Below are positions 30,043 to 38,962 of a stretch of DNA of 64,000 bases, one piece after another. The translations under genes and the position numbers were made by a program. Source of the DNA: Mesostigma viride (Eukaryota > Streptophyta > Mesostigmatophyceae > Mesostigmatales > Mesostigmataceae); contig RPFO01000080.1 in assembly GCA_009746045.1 (NCBI GenBank), forward strand, positions 8,040,207 to 8,104,206, in the 5' to 3' direction. The notes under the pieces are model-generated. The model was not told where the DNA came from. It did no database searches and was given only the letters and a program-made list of their open reading frames with translations. How positions within the stretch are numbered: the first letter of the stretch is position 1; each line of letters begins with the position of its first letter.

Positions 30043-32067
30043 ATTGAATTGAATTGAATTGAATTGTAACATAACTCCGTTGGGAGTATATGTAGCACAT
30101 AGCCCTTGAGAGGGGGCGTATGGCCTATCATACATCCTAAGCTACTTCCTGCAAGGGTGGGGATGTAAAGGACCCTTGCTCTAGGTGCACCAGGGCACTG
30201 GCATCCCCATGATCTTCAAGCTATGCCCAGCGAAGGGGGAGCCTGTCATGGGGGGGGAAGATCAGCATAGCTATACAAAGAAGCTAGGGCATGGCGTCTC
30301 AGCAGAGAGTTATTCCCTGCATAGGCACAACAGAACTAAATAAAGCTAGGCATCATCTGGGGTGTGGCTCATAATAGGCACACATGTACATGATTAAGTA
30401 AAGCGCGTGGCTTAGCTGAGATAGTGCCTCTAGGAGGCGTACATGTACATGGCCACGGTCTATCTATTCTACACTACTACTGCTATATTCCCCTAAGCTG
30501 GGGCGTCTGGAGTCGCTGGGGCCGCGGGGGGGGGGGGGTCGCCTGCCAGGGCTTATGGCCGACGTAGATGGCCGCCCCCTTCCAGTACACAGGCTGCCCC
30601 GCCTTGGTCTGCCGGAGCTGGAGGTAGGTCGGCCATAGCTCCCGTCGCCGTTGTTGCTGCGCCAGGGTCAAGTCGTCATCAAGGGTGAAGAGAGTCTTCT
30701 CGAGCCGCTTGCGGCGTCTGAGAAAAGAAATCTTGTCCGCCGGGGTCTTAAAGGTGAGAAGGAGCGGGGGCGGCCCTGCCTTACCCCGCGCGCGGGGAAG
30801 GCGGTGGGCGGCCAGCTCGATCTCACCGTTAAGGCCCATGCGACCAAGGATTTCTCTCTCAAACGCACGCAAAAGCTTCTTGGAATTCTCACCTTCCTCC
30901 ATCTTGAAGTTCTTGACAATGACGTTGAGGCTGCGCTTGGCGAGCTCGGCCTCCTCGCGGAGGTCAAGCGTCTGCTGTTGAAGCTGGGCTGCGACGGCGG
31001 AGGTGGTGGAGGTGGTATGTTGCTTAAGCATGTCCGCCCATGTGGTGATGGGAGGAGCATCGCCGGCCAGGCCAGCCGGGGCTGGCTTGGCGGCAATGTC
31101 CTTCACCGCCTGGGCGGTGAGGCCTGCGGTGTTCTGCAGAACCTCGATAGCGATGGCGTTGTCCTTAAGACGCTGGTCGATGTCACGGAGCTGGGCGGTG
31201 ATGGCGTCGGAGGTGGGGGTGGTGGCGGTGGAGGAGGCGAGGAGGCTGGAAGTGGCGGTGGAGATGGTGGGGAGCTCAGCAGCCAGCGTGCCGCCCATTG
31301 CCGCCACATCTGCGGCTAGGGGCGTCACGTGCTGTGAGATGGTTGCTTGGAGGTGGAAGAGGAAGGTGGATTCGGTCAAGGGGGAGGGGGTCCAGAGGTC
31401 CGTGACAGAGCGGTCAAGGATGGAAAAGAGGGCGCCGATCTGAAGACGGGGGCGAGACCAGCTGGCCAGGTTCTCAGATTGTTGTCGCATTGTGAACCGG
31501 CCGTCAGGTCCATTGCGGAATTTGTAGCATTGTTGAAGGCGTTGGCACAGGTCGAGAAGGGAGGCGTATGACCCATAAAACACGAACTCCAGTAGCTTGA
31601 GGGGTGGCATGTCGAAATAGCTGGGTCTGTGATCGCGGAAGGTGTTGAAGGTGGAAAATATCCCGTCAACGTCAAAATCGCGCTCAGACCAGCTCGGTTC
31701 GGCTGGGCGGCTGCGTTTTGGCTCAGGCGAGGCTGAAGGCGAGGCAGGAAGCCCGGGGGGGTGCTGGACGACCACCAGTGCGCGACTAGTGGCAGCACAG
31801 TCTGCCTTCCGGCCCTGATGGCGAAGCTGCAGCCGGAGCTGCAGACGTATTTTCATTGCCGAGCGCAGCCGCCAGGCTGCGTTGCGTCGAGGCGCGTTTA
31901 TTCGCCATATAGTGCGTTATAGCGTTGGAAAATTATATCAGCATGTGCGTCTAAGAAAGACGAAGCGATTGTGATATTCACAGCTGAGTTCGGGGCTCAA
32001 ACGTGAAAGTTATGAGCTCCGACAGCCATGGCTACCTCGTGGCTCGTGGCTCGTGGCTGGATGGATA
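30043..32067 (-). mobile_element. LINE-like element with ORF1 and 3' UTR but no ORF2
   Basis: On the minus strand: about 210 bases of 5' sequence, ORF1 (31856-30483), about 410 bases of 3' UTR, then CTCCCAACGGAG, TTATGTTAC and an (AATTC)n tail at 30043-30065. It lies between two copies of TACCTCGTAAATTACTACCT plus CGTAAATT, which may be a 27-28 bp target duplication or simply satellite on both sides. No endonuclease or RT sequence is present. The 3' UTR aligns with 37036-37330. Confidence 0.75.
30483..31856 (-). CDS. L1-type ORF1 protein of the ORF1-only element
   Basis: 457 residues starting MKIRLQLRLQL. After a charged N-terminus and a Ser/Thr/Ala-rich centre come heptad-like repeats (QLRDIDQRLKDNAIAIEVL), then a segment typical of L1 ORF1 RNA-binding folds (LNVIVKNFKMEE...RAFEREILGRMGL...LLTFKTPADKISFLRRRKRL). 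It ends with a Pro-rich tail. It would coat RNA and assist retrotransposition. The frame is intact although the element lacks ORF2, so it could act in trans. A diverged C-terminus of the same kind (KVYWRSGDLMINHKMWTPP) occurs at 49482-49610. Confidence 0.75.
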   Translation of the reverse strand: MKIRLQLRLQLRHQGRKADCAATSRALVVVQHPPGLPASPSASPEPKRSRPAEPSWSERDFDVDGIFSTFNTFRDHRPSYFDMPPLKLLEFVFYGSYASLLDLCQRLQQCYKFRNGPDGRFTMRQQSENLASWSRPRLQIGALFSILDRSVTDLWTPSPLTESTFLFHLQATISQHVTPLAADVAAMGGTLAAELPTISTATSSLLASSTATTPTSDAITAQLRDIDQRLKDNAIAIEVLQNTAGLTAQAVKDIAAKPAPAGLAGDAPPITTWADMLKQHTTSTTSAVAAQLQQQTLDLREEAELAKRSLNVIVKNFKMEEGENSKKLLRAFEREILGRMGLNGEIELAAHRLPRARGKAGPPPLLLTFKTPADKISFLRRRKRLEKTLFTLDDDLTLAQQQRRRELWPTYLQLRQTKAGQPVYWKGAAIYVGHKPWQATPPPPRPQRLQTPQLRGI

Positions 32068-32240
32068 TACCTCGTAAATTACTACCTCGTAAATTACGAC
32101 GTCGGATCTTACCTCGGATCTAACTCGTAGCTTACGAGAAAGATCCGACCTCGTATGTAAACCGTAAGAGTAAAAGCGGAGTAAATTACCACCTCGTAAT
32201 TTACGCCTCGGATGCTTTTTACCACCCTCGGACGAAAAGT
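32068..32240 (+). repeat. Satellite, right of the ORF1-only element
   Basis: TACCTCGTAAATTAC units grading into diverged GGATCTTACCTCGG and CTCGTAATTTACGCC pieces. Bases 32180-32240 are nearly the reverse complement of 5675-5735. Confidence 0.75.
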
Positions 32241-32245
32241 ATAGT

Positions 32246-32950
32246 GTGTTCCAGGGTGAGATCCTGGTTCGGCGCGTCCTGTATCGCTGGGCTAGGCGCC
32301 ACAATGATTTGGACACCTACGGCGGGTTCCAGTGGGCTTACCCTCCGCCTCTGGGCATTATTGCCTCAGATGCCCTTACGGTAGAGTTTCCTGCGGTGCC
32401 GGGTGCCACGTACAGCACGGTCCTTCAGCCCATCCTAGAGTGGGATGCTCGTCGTCCAGCGCCCATCCCGGGCCAGGGTTTGGACTCTCGGGGTCACCCT
32501 CCTCCCCGGGCTAGCGACTACCTTGAGACGTTCGGGTCGCGACAGTGTGCCCGTCGGTGGCGCTCCCGTGAGATTCGGCATATCCGGTTGTGGCCGTCCA
32601 ACGTGGAGCCCCTGGTAGATCTGTTTTTCCCGACGGGTATGCGCCCTCGGATCCGGTACCATCGCCTGCTCCTGCGGGCTCTCTGCCTGATCGCGGTAGA
32701 GCCTTTCCTACGCCTCTTTGCCTGTGGTTTCCTGGACTGGGCTCGGGGCCAGGTCGTTCTTACGCAGCATAGGTATTACTGGGCCTTCCTGGGTCTTTTT
32801 CCTGACGGCGTGTGGGCCGATGTTTTCCTCACTGTAGATAGGCACGACAATGCTGAGGATGTGTCTCACTACCAGGCGTACCTGGATGTCCTGCATGCTG
32901 GCCTCCCGTGGTACTTACCAGACGGATGGCCATTAGATAGAGGGCCTTAG
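32246..32950 (+). CDS. Uncharacterised 234-residue ORF upstream of a Ty3 LTR
   Basis: An open frame, reading ILVRRVLYRWARRHND near its start. The codon at 32246 is not an ATG, so the true start may be missing. It is rich in Arg, Trp, Tyr and aromatic-Pro motifs (PPPLGIIASDAL; YYWAFLGLFPDGVWADVFL). The stretch LLLRALCLIAVEPFLRLFACGFL could be a buried or membrane helix. I recognise no family. It ends 350 bases before the polypurine tract and LTR of a Ty3 element in the same orientation, so it may be a 3' accessory ORF of that element. A TATATAG lies 30 bases after its stop. Confidence 0.45.
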   Translation: MFQGEILVRRVLYRWARRHNDLDTYGGFQWAYPPPLGIIASDALTVEFPAVPGATYSTVLQPILEWDARRPAPIPGQGLDSRGHPPPRASDYLETFGSRQCARRWRSREIRHIRLWPSNVEPLVDLFFPTGMRPRIRYHRLLLRALCLIAVEPFLRLFACGFLDWARGQVVLTQHRYYWAFLGLFPDGVWADVFLTVDRHDNAEDVSHYQAYLDVLHAGLPWYLPDGWPLDRGP

Positions 32951-33296
32951 GCCCGACCTGAGGGTGTTGTCCCTCCGGTATATAGAGTCGCCCTCACGTT
33001 CTGGCCAGTTGACTGGTCGTTCTTGGTCCTTGGTGCTGATTTGTTTACTCTGTGTGTCCTGCCCAGTGCCGTCCCCCCCGGCAAGGACTTCGGTTCCAGG
33101 CAGTTAGGGGAACCTACCACCAGGCTTGGTGCTGGCTAACCCTACACCTCCCGGCGTGGTGGTGGAGACCGTGTGAACTATTGGTGCTTTGTATCTTGGA
33201 TGGCCTGCTGATTGTGTTGGTGTGTGCTGGGTGCATTAGGTTTCCTACCCCTTTTGTTTCCTCCCTGTGCGTAGGGAGAGGGCTCCCTACCTTTGT
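32951..33296 (+). other. Region between the ORF and the LTR
   Basis: About 345 bases without an ORF I can support. Contains TATATAGAG at about 32979. Confidence 0.4.
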
Positions 33297-33309
33297 GGGG
33301 GGGGGGAGG
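33297..33309 (+). promoter_or_regulatory. Polypurine tract of the second Ty3 element
   Basis: GGGGGGGGGGAGG lies immediately before the TGTTACG start of the LTR, where plus-strand priming occurs. This marks the LTR as a 3' LTR. Confidence 0.8.
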
Positions 33310-33872
33310 TGTTACGTCGCGTAACAATTCGTTGTAGTTACGGACGTAAATTAGGTCTTTTGCCTCGGTTGTCCCTAGGTTTACGTGTAGCTCCTAGCGG
33401 GACACTATTGTCCTCGTAACAGTACTGTGGTACATTGGGTGCCGTTGGGCGCCGCGCCGCGTACTTTACTAGTGGTCCTTATCCTTTGGTAGAATGTAGT
33501 GGACCAGCGTGCATCTGTATCTGTGCCGGTGCATCTGTAGGCGAGGGCCATGTTGGCCCGAGCGTATTGGACCGTTGGTGACCATTTATGCACGTTCTAC
33601 CCCTCGTGCGTTCACTCGGCGTGTGTTAAATGAATTAACACATATAGGCTTGGGTCACGGCAGTGTAGTTGTGTTTCCTTCCTCTATTCCTGGAGTAAAC
33701 GGGTTGTGTAAATGGCTTATGGCGTATTATAGTAACACTTACGTTAATGCATTGAGATCTGGATCGTCTCGTTCGTCTTTCGCTAGAGGTTTAACTAGAG
33801 GTGGCTTGACTAGTTTAGGCAGCATCAGGCCCGGTAGAGGTAGAGGTAGTGGTAGATACCCGCGGCGTAACA
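33310..33872 (+). repeat. 3' LTR of a second Ty3 element
   Basis: 563 bp, TGTTACG...CGTAACA, aligning with the inverted LTR at 3722-4294 with scattered substitutions and small indels. No Gag or Pol sequence precedes it, so the rest of this element is deleted or lies beyond the upstream satellite. An open frame crosses the LTR (33509 onward) but is also disrupted by stops in the other copy, so I do not call it a gene. Confidence 0.85.
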
Positions 33873-34006
33873 CCGCGGCCCGAATCGCTCTGAATGCCAT
33901 GCATACGCGGTCACACGCGGAGCCCCCACAGACTTGGCGGTGGTCTCCTTCATCACTACTTGCCATCTATATATCCTCGCGTACCAGGCATCTGCATGCC
34001 TCCATA

Positions 34007-34503
34007 TTACACACAAACCAGGAGGCTGCCCTGTGTGAGCCCGTCACGTCTAGTGTAGCACATGTCCATGCCGAGTCTATCACGAAAAGTCCACGGGTGG
34101 CGGCCCTGCCGCGTGCGGCCTGGGGCACGCCAGGTAAGGACATATCGCCCAGGCTGGGCGGGCTTGGTGCCAGCTAGTCTATCTGATGTGTCTACCTGAT
34201 CTGTGCGGGCCAGGTGCCCGGCTAGGCCCAGGCGCCTGTGCCTAATAATGTGGGAAACATAGGGCAAATCAGTGTACAAATCCTCATTACTCAGTAATGT
34301 GCAAACCAAAGGGGATGTTAAGGGCCTTGCGCAGCATCTTGTGACGTTGCCGTGGAGTCGTTGCTCCAGCTCCTGCGTCAGTGTCCAGACCAGATCTCGG
34401 CATCGTAGGTCAGGATCGTCAGAATGACGACCTTGAAGAGGTCACGCTTGACGCATGCACATATAGCGGAGGATCATGCGCATAAACAGTTTGAGCACAC
34501 GCT
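34007..34503 (-). pseudogene. RTE-like LINE fragment (C-terminal RT region)
   Basis: On the minus strand near 34420, one frame reads LFKVVILTILTYDAEIWS, the 'thumb' motif of RTE/L1-type RTs (usually YGAE.W). The frame 34309-34007 reads LLSNEDLYTDLPYVSHIIRHRRLGLAGHLARTD, matching the conserved end of such proteins (NEDL...I..RRLR..GH..R), and later GRHPWTFRDRLGMD. Frameshifts separate the pieces. No target duplication was identified. Confidence 0.6.
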
Positions 34504-35199
34504 TCAGTAGTTCACAGTGTCGTCAGGAGAACCTTTGAATTTGTTCAGCATAATACGGTAGCAGTGTTGCCACTCAAGAATCGTCGGCTCGTCGGCGTCC
34601 GGCGAGAAGGATCTGGCTAGCTCATTGCAGACGTCAAGCAGGAAGCCCGTGAGCGCCGCCAGTTTAATCACCGGGGTGAGGAGCTGGTCAGGTCCTAGGT
34701 ACGGCGGCGTAAATGCGGAGTTGTTTGGCGACGGTGCGCAGCTCGATCGGTCTCGGTGAACAGCGGTAGCTGGTTGGGGTCGACCCGACGGGCTCCGCCA
34801 GGGGCGGGTACGTGTACTGATCCTGCTCGGCAGCGGGCGGCGTGGGCGGCGCAGGCACACCCGCCGCAGGCACCGTGCGGGCGGCCGCCAGCGGGCCGAG
34901 CGGCGGTGGCGGCCCGGGGGGGCGCCGAGCAGCCGGGACTGGAAGGAGTACGCCAGGTCCAGCTGCTGTTGCAGCGAGCTGGACAGCACTGATGCGGGGT
35001 GCCGGTCGTGCGCCGCCTGGCGCCTCAGGACTGGCCGCTGGGCATGGCTCAGGCGGGTCCAGGCGCTCTTTCCGTGTTGATCCGCGAGGTGGGCGAAGTA
35101 TTCGCGGACATGGAGGTCCTCCTGCTCCTTCGTTGCCTGCCAGATGGCCGAGTCAGTATTCCTCCTTGAGGCGTGCTCAAGTTGATGGGTTTTATATAT

Positions 35200-36714
35200 T
35201 TAAAAAATATAATTACTTACAACAGAGTGAAATCACTCAAACCAAAGCAAACGCCCAGCTATAAACCTATATACAGAGCCATGTCAAAGCTCTATACTAC
35301 GATAAGACCAATGGAAACGCCTAACGGGAGGAACCTAATAGCCCTGCTGCACCGCAAAATCAGCCCGCGTACGGCGGAGCATGATGTCAGCCATGGCCCG
35401 AGTCAGCGCCACCGACAAGCGCTGACGCCAATATGACGTCCAGGTCCGCGCCGACCATGGGGCCCGCTGGCCCTCCAGGTCCAGCCGGTCCTCCCGGAGC
35501 CGGCAACACTCCTTGAAGAAGGCGGAGGTCAGGGGCCCCATGGCCCCAAACTCCTCCAGGACAAAGGGCACCACACGATGGTGCCCGACGTCGCCATAGG
35601 CCAGGAGCTTGGCCCGCTCCGCCCGGTCCGCCGTGTAACCTGCCGTGAGGGAGGCCCCAGCCACGTGGCTAAGAGCCAAGGGCCGCGCCACCGAAACGTC
35701 AATAAGCAGATGCCGTCCACCCCCTCAAAGTCCAGCACCACGATGTCAGGCCGGTGGTTGGGGGAATAGAAGGCAGCGCCATCCGCATCCTCGGACCGGA
35801 TGTTCGCGTGGGGGAAGACCGACCGAATCATGGCGAGCACCACCGTCAGGAGGACAGTGTGCAAATACAAATACCAATTCTGATTCTGTTGGCCCCCCAT
35901 GCAGGCAAGGTAGTGAGTCCCCGTGGGATCCAGCGGCTGCCCACAGCTACCACAAGGCCGCCCGGCCGGAACAAGAGGCTGCGGGGCAAATAGCTGGTGC
36001 CGGAGCGCCACCGAGTAGTGGCTGGGAGCCAAGGCGAATGGGGGGGCCATGGGAAGAGCACGAAGGTACGCCGAGCCCACACTCCGCAAGGAAAGCGAGA
36101 ACAGCCACGCACGTCCCTGGGCGTTGAGGTCCGCGAAAAGAGCAATCCAATCAGCCGTGTGCAGAATACCCGCGTAGGTTTTCTGGTGTTTATCGATGAC
36201 GCGAGCAGGGAATGCGGCGGGAGATTGAACGGAGGCGACCGAGGGAGTGCCGCGAGGGAGGTGGCGCTGTACCGCCTGAGCGGCACGGACGGGAGAACAG
36301 GCCTGCTGGATCTCAGCATAGGCCTCCTGGATGGCGGTGACGAAGGGCAAAGGGCTGCTGGGGTCCAGGAGGTCAGGCGCTGCTGTTGCCAAAAGGGGCA
36401 GGAGCCGGCAGCTTTCCGCCCACGACTGAGCGACGGAGCCCAAAAATGCTGCTGGGGCCAGCCGGGCGGCACGAGTCAGACCGCAGCCACCCATCCGTGC
36501 AGGCAGGGAGGCAATGCGAATAGCATGTGGCGGGAGGTCGGGGCCCGGGACCAGCTGCGCCAAGGCCGACTGGATGCGTTCGTCGTGGCCCTCGGCGGCC
36601 AGCCGGACCTGAGCCGGAAGAGCGCCCCGGAGCCAGTGAACGACGCGAGGGTGAGCGCAAAACCACAGAAGCAGACCCTTGGTCTGCGAATCATGAAGGC
36701 GCGCAATCAAGGGC
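35200..36714 (-). mobile_element. 5'-truncated LINE with restriction-like endonuclease end
   Basis: Flanked by ATGGGTTTTATATAT at 35185-35199 and 36715-36729, a perfect 15-bp target-site duplication. On the minus strand it ends with an A/T-rich tail (ATTATATTTTTTAA). It is unrelated to the L1-type LINE elsewhere in the window. Confidence 0.9.
35335..36714 (-). pseudogene. LINE ORF C-terminus: zinc finger and PD-(D/E)XK-like endonuclease
   Basis: The frame 36716-35529 begins after the RT core (LIARLHDSQTKGLLLWF). It includes a zinc knuckle CGSCGQPLDPTGTHYLAC, then HRPDIVVLDFEGVDGI. The knuckle plus RPD...D pattern is that of restriction-like endonucleases at the C-terminus of early-branching LINEs. 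A one-base shift near 35690 moves the end into another frame (VSVARPLALSHVAGASL...) to a stop at 35335. The RT domain is absent through truncation. Assignment to a named clade is not possible by eye. Confidence 0.7.
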
Positions 36715-36940
36715 ATGGGTTTTATATATGACCACCTGACAAGGCGCTAAGCCGGACCACTCAGCAAGCAGATAAAAATGTAATGACACTTCATATGCCA
36801 TCCAACACGCACCAAAACCATGCTGAATATCAAAGAGACAACAAGCACAGGCCAGAGATCGGGAGAATCCATGCTGAATATGTTTAGAAAGTACAGAGGG
36901 GTGGCCACGCACCTCATGCGCCTTCACCGCCCCTTGAGCA

Positions 36941-37035
36941 TTAATTAATTAATTAATTAATTAATTAATTAATTAATTAATTAATTAATTAATTAATTAA
37001 TTAATTAATTAATTAATTAATTAATTAATTAATTA
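36941..37035 (-). repeat. (TTAA)n tail, 95 bp
   Basis: A pure ATTA/TTAA run joined on its right side to GAAACATAACTCCGTTGGGAG, i.e. the hairpin-tail motif in minus orientation. The longest tail of this family in the window. Confidence 0.95.
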
Positions 37036-37330
37036 GAAACATAACTCCGTTGGGAGTACATGTAGCACATATCCCTGAGAAGGGGCATATGGCTTTTAAT
37101 ACATTCTGGGCTACTTCCTGCAAGGGTGGGAATGTAAGCTACCCTTGCTCTAGGTGCACCAGGGCACCTGCACCCTCATGATCTTCACACTATGCCCAGC
37201 TAAGGGGGAGTATGTCATGTGGGGGAAGATCATCATGGCTATACAAGAGCTAGGGCATGGCTTCTCGACAGGGAGCATCTCTCTGCGTGGCATAGCATGG
37301 CTAAATTCTTAATGCGACATCCATGGGGCC
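37036..37330 (-). repeat. Retroposon 3' UTR (copy E), same body as 30066-30340
   Basis: Shares GTAGCACAT, GCTACTTCCTGCAAGGGTGG and CTCTAGGTGCACCAGGGCAC with the 3' UTR of the ORF1-only element at 30066-30340, in the same orientation. No ORF1 precedes it, so it is 5'-truncated. Confidence 0.8.
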
Positions 37331-37386
37331 CTCGAGCATGGCCAGCTCGAAGTGTAACTGTGTGCATAGCAATAACTGCTATGCAG

Positions 37387-37482
37387 AACAAGAAGAGATG
37401 GAAGACGATTGTCCAGGCTCACACGCCAGCCCCTGTGGGCAAGCCCCCTCCCCCCAGGAGGAATGGGCGCTTTGCTGAGTAG
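37387..37482 (+). CDS. Conserved basic C-terminal ORF fragment of a tailed retroposon (copy B)
   Basis: 31 residues, NKKRWKTIVQAHTPAPVG then KPPPPRRNGRFAE, matching 16930-17049 in protein and DNA, including the preceding CTATGCAG. It is followed by a 3' UTR and a CTCCATCAACGGAG hairpin at about 37581-37594, then CATGTTATCATTTAATTAAA. The upstream part is lost or lies across the join with the oppositely oriented unit at 37036-37330. Confidence 0.4.
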   Translation, partial: NKKRWKTIVQAHTPAPVGKPPPPRRNGRFAE

Positions 37483-37620
37483 AGTAGTTAGGGTTTTCTA
37501 GATTCGCTTAGAGTTATCTTATTTCGGTTTCGCAGCTTCGCCCACCTCCATCCATCCAGCAAGCGAATATGTGCTACATGCTCCATCAACGGAGTCATGT
37601 TATCATTTAATTAAAAAAAA

Positions 37621-38870
37621 TAACGATGGTAGCACTAACATGCCTACTAACCAGCGTTTTTTATCTATGTCTCTCCCAGGTTATAGTGTAAGGTTGATGC
37701 CAACCAAGCTCATCAACACAACAACACCTTCCAAACTTCCCTACCCGGCATGGGCAACAAACAGGGACTATGGAGGGCAAGGAACCAAGTACTTAGGATC
37801 ATGGTATGCACAGCTTGCTTTCAGTCAACCATGTCAACCATGGTAGGCTCACCACATTGTATCCTTGTCACATCATCATAACAACAGAAAGCTCAAATAA
37901 ACCAATAGTGGCAGCTATCTACATGCAGTTACACAAATGCAAACTCTCCGAATGGTCATCACAGTAAACATCCTTCCCTGAACGATCAAATGTAAAGAAA
38001 CCTTGGTGGCCGTTCAACTTTTGAGCGCTGTGATGCTGCTGCATGTGAAGAATGGGTGTGTCACTCTCACATAACAAAAGCATCCATACGCACAACATCC
38101 TTCCCAAAACACGTTTTATGGAATCCGTTGAACCTTCCCGAGAAGCCAAATGCTGCAACAGTCTGAAGCGTTCCTGACCACAACATCAACGAAAACAATC
38201 TAAAACTGCAAGGTATATTCGACAACATGGCGGCAAGAAACGGCGAGCTAGCTGGCGGAAACTGCCCCAAAAGAACGCAAACGACTTCGAATGATGAGTA
38301 TCATATGTAGAAGAAAGCACTTATAGCACATACATTTCGCCACAAATCTATACCTTGCCCTCGTAAATCCCTTGCCCAGGCGCGCAACAACAGCCGTTTT
38401 TCCACGGAAAGGTCAGACATGCACTGCGCAGGCCCGAATAATTCCTTGCCATAATGGGGAAAAAATTGGCAAAAAGCACCGGTTGGGTTCAGAATTCAAT
38501 GCTACCGAAACTAATGCCTCCTTCACCGTCATAACCCCCCCAAGAACCGCGGATTTACGCGACCGCGACCGCGATAATGAATTCTATTCCAATTCCCGCG
38601 ACCTAAAAGTTCACTTGACCCCCCCTGCCGGTGGCACACACAAAAAACAAGAGCGATATTGTAAACCAGCTAATTTCCGCGACAAGCCAACATCAAAAGC
38701 TCATCGTCTGTAGGATTCAAGTAAAATTTCTGCCGGCTCGCCTTTTAATGGTAGTTTTGCCTAAAAGCAGTCGCCATGGCCACTTCTGCATGGGGTGCGC
38801 ACACCGTGCACCCACTTTTCACGGTACGGACGGTATCTCGGACGGTTCCGTGAATTTTTCGGCGCTCCAA
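37621..38870. other. Intergenic region downstream of the host gene
   Basis: No credible ORF or repeat. A 113-codon frame at 38372-38713 has no domain and low-complexity Arg/Asp content. Confidence 0.35.
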
Positions 38871-38873
38871 AGT

Positions 38874-38895
38874 TTACATTGCTCCAAGGTTTACA
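38874..38895 (-). terminator. Possible polyadenylation signals of the host gene
   Basis: On the minus strand TGTAA occurs twice (38895-38891 and 38878-38874), 68-89 bases after the stop codon at 38963. TGTAA is the common green-algal polyadenylation signal. Cleavage sites are not visible. Confidence 0.45.
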
Positions 38896-38962
38896 TAAAA
38901 CGAGACCACTAAACAGATGCCTTCTCAACCCCATGCGTGCATTCAACTGAATGCTGCTACCA

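Larger units (their letters stand above)
34504..36927 (-). pseudogene. Unknown ORF split by a LINE insertion
   Basis: A minus-strand frame opens at 36927 (MKAHEVRGH) and reaches the LINE at 36714. If the LINE (35200-36714) and one copy of its 15-bp target duplication are left out, the frame runs on through the site at 35199 (YKTHQLEHASRR...SAIWQATKEQED) to about 34910. There it shifts within a Pro/Arg-rich stretch and finishes in another frame as LEWQHCYRIMLNKF and DDTVNY at 34504. I do not recognise the protein. Continuity across the insertion site suggests a real coding sequence was interrupted, possibly itself element-borne. Confidence 0.4.
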
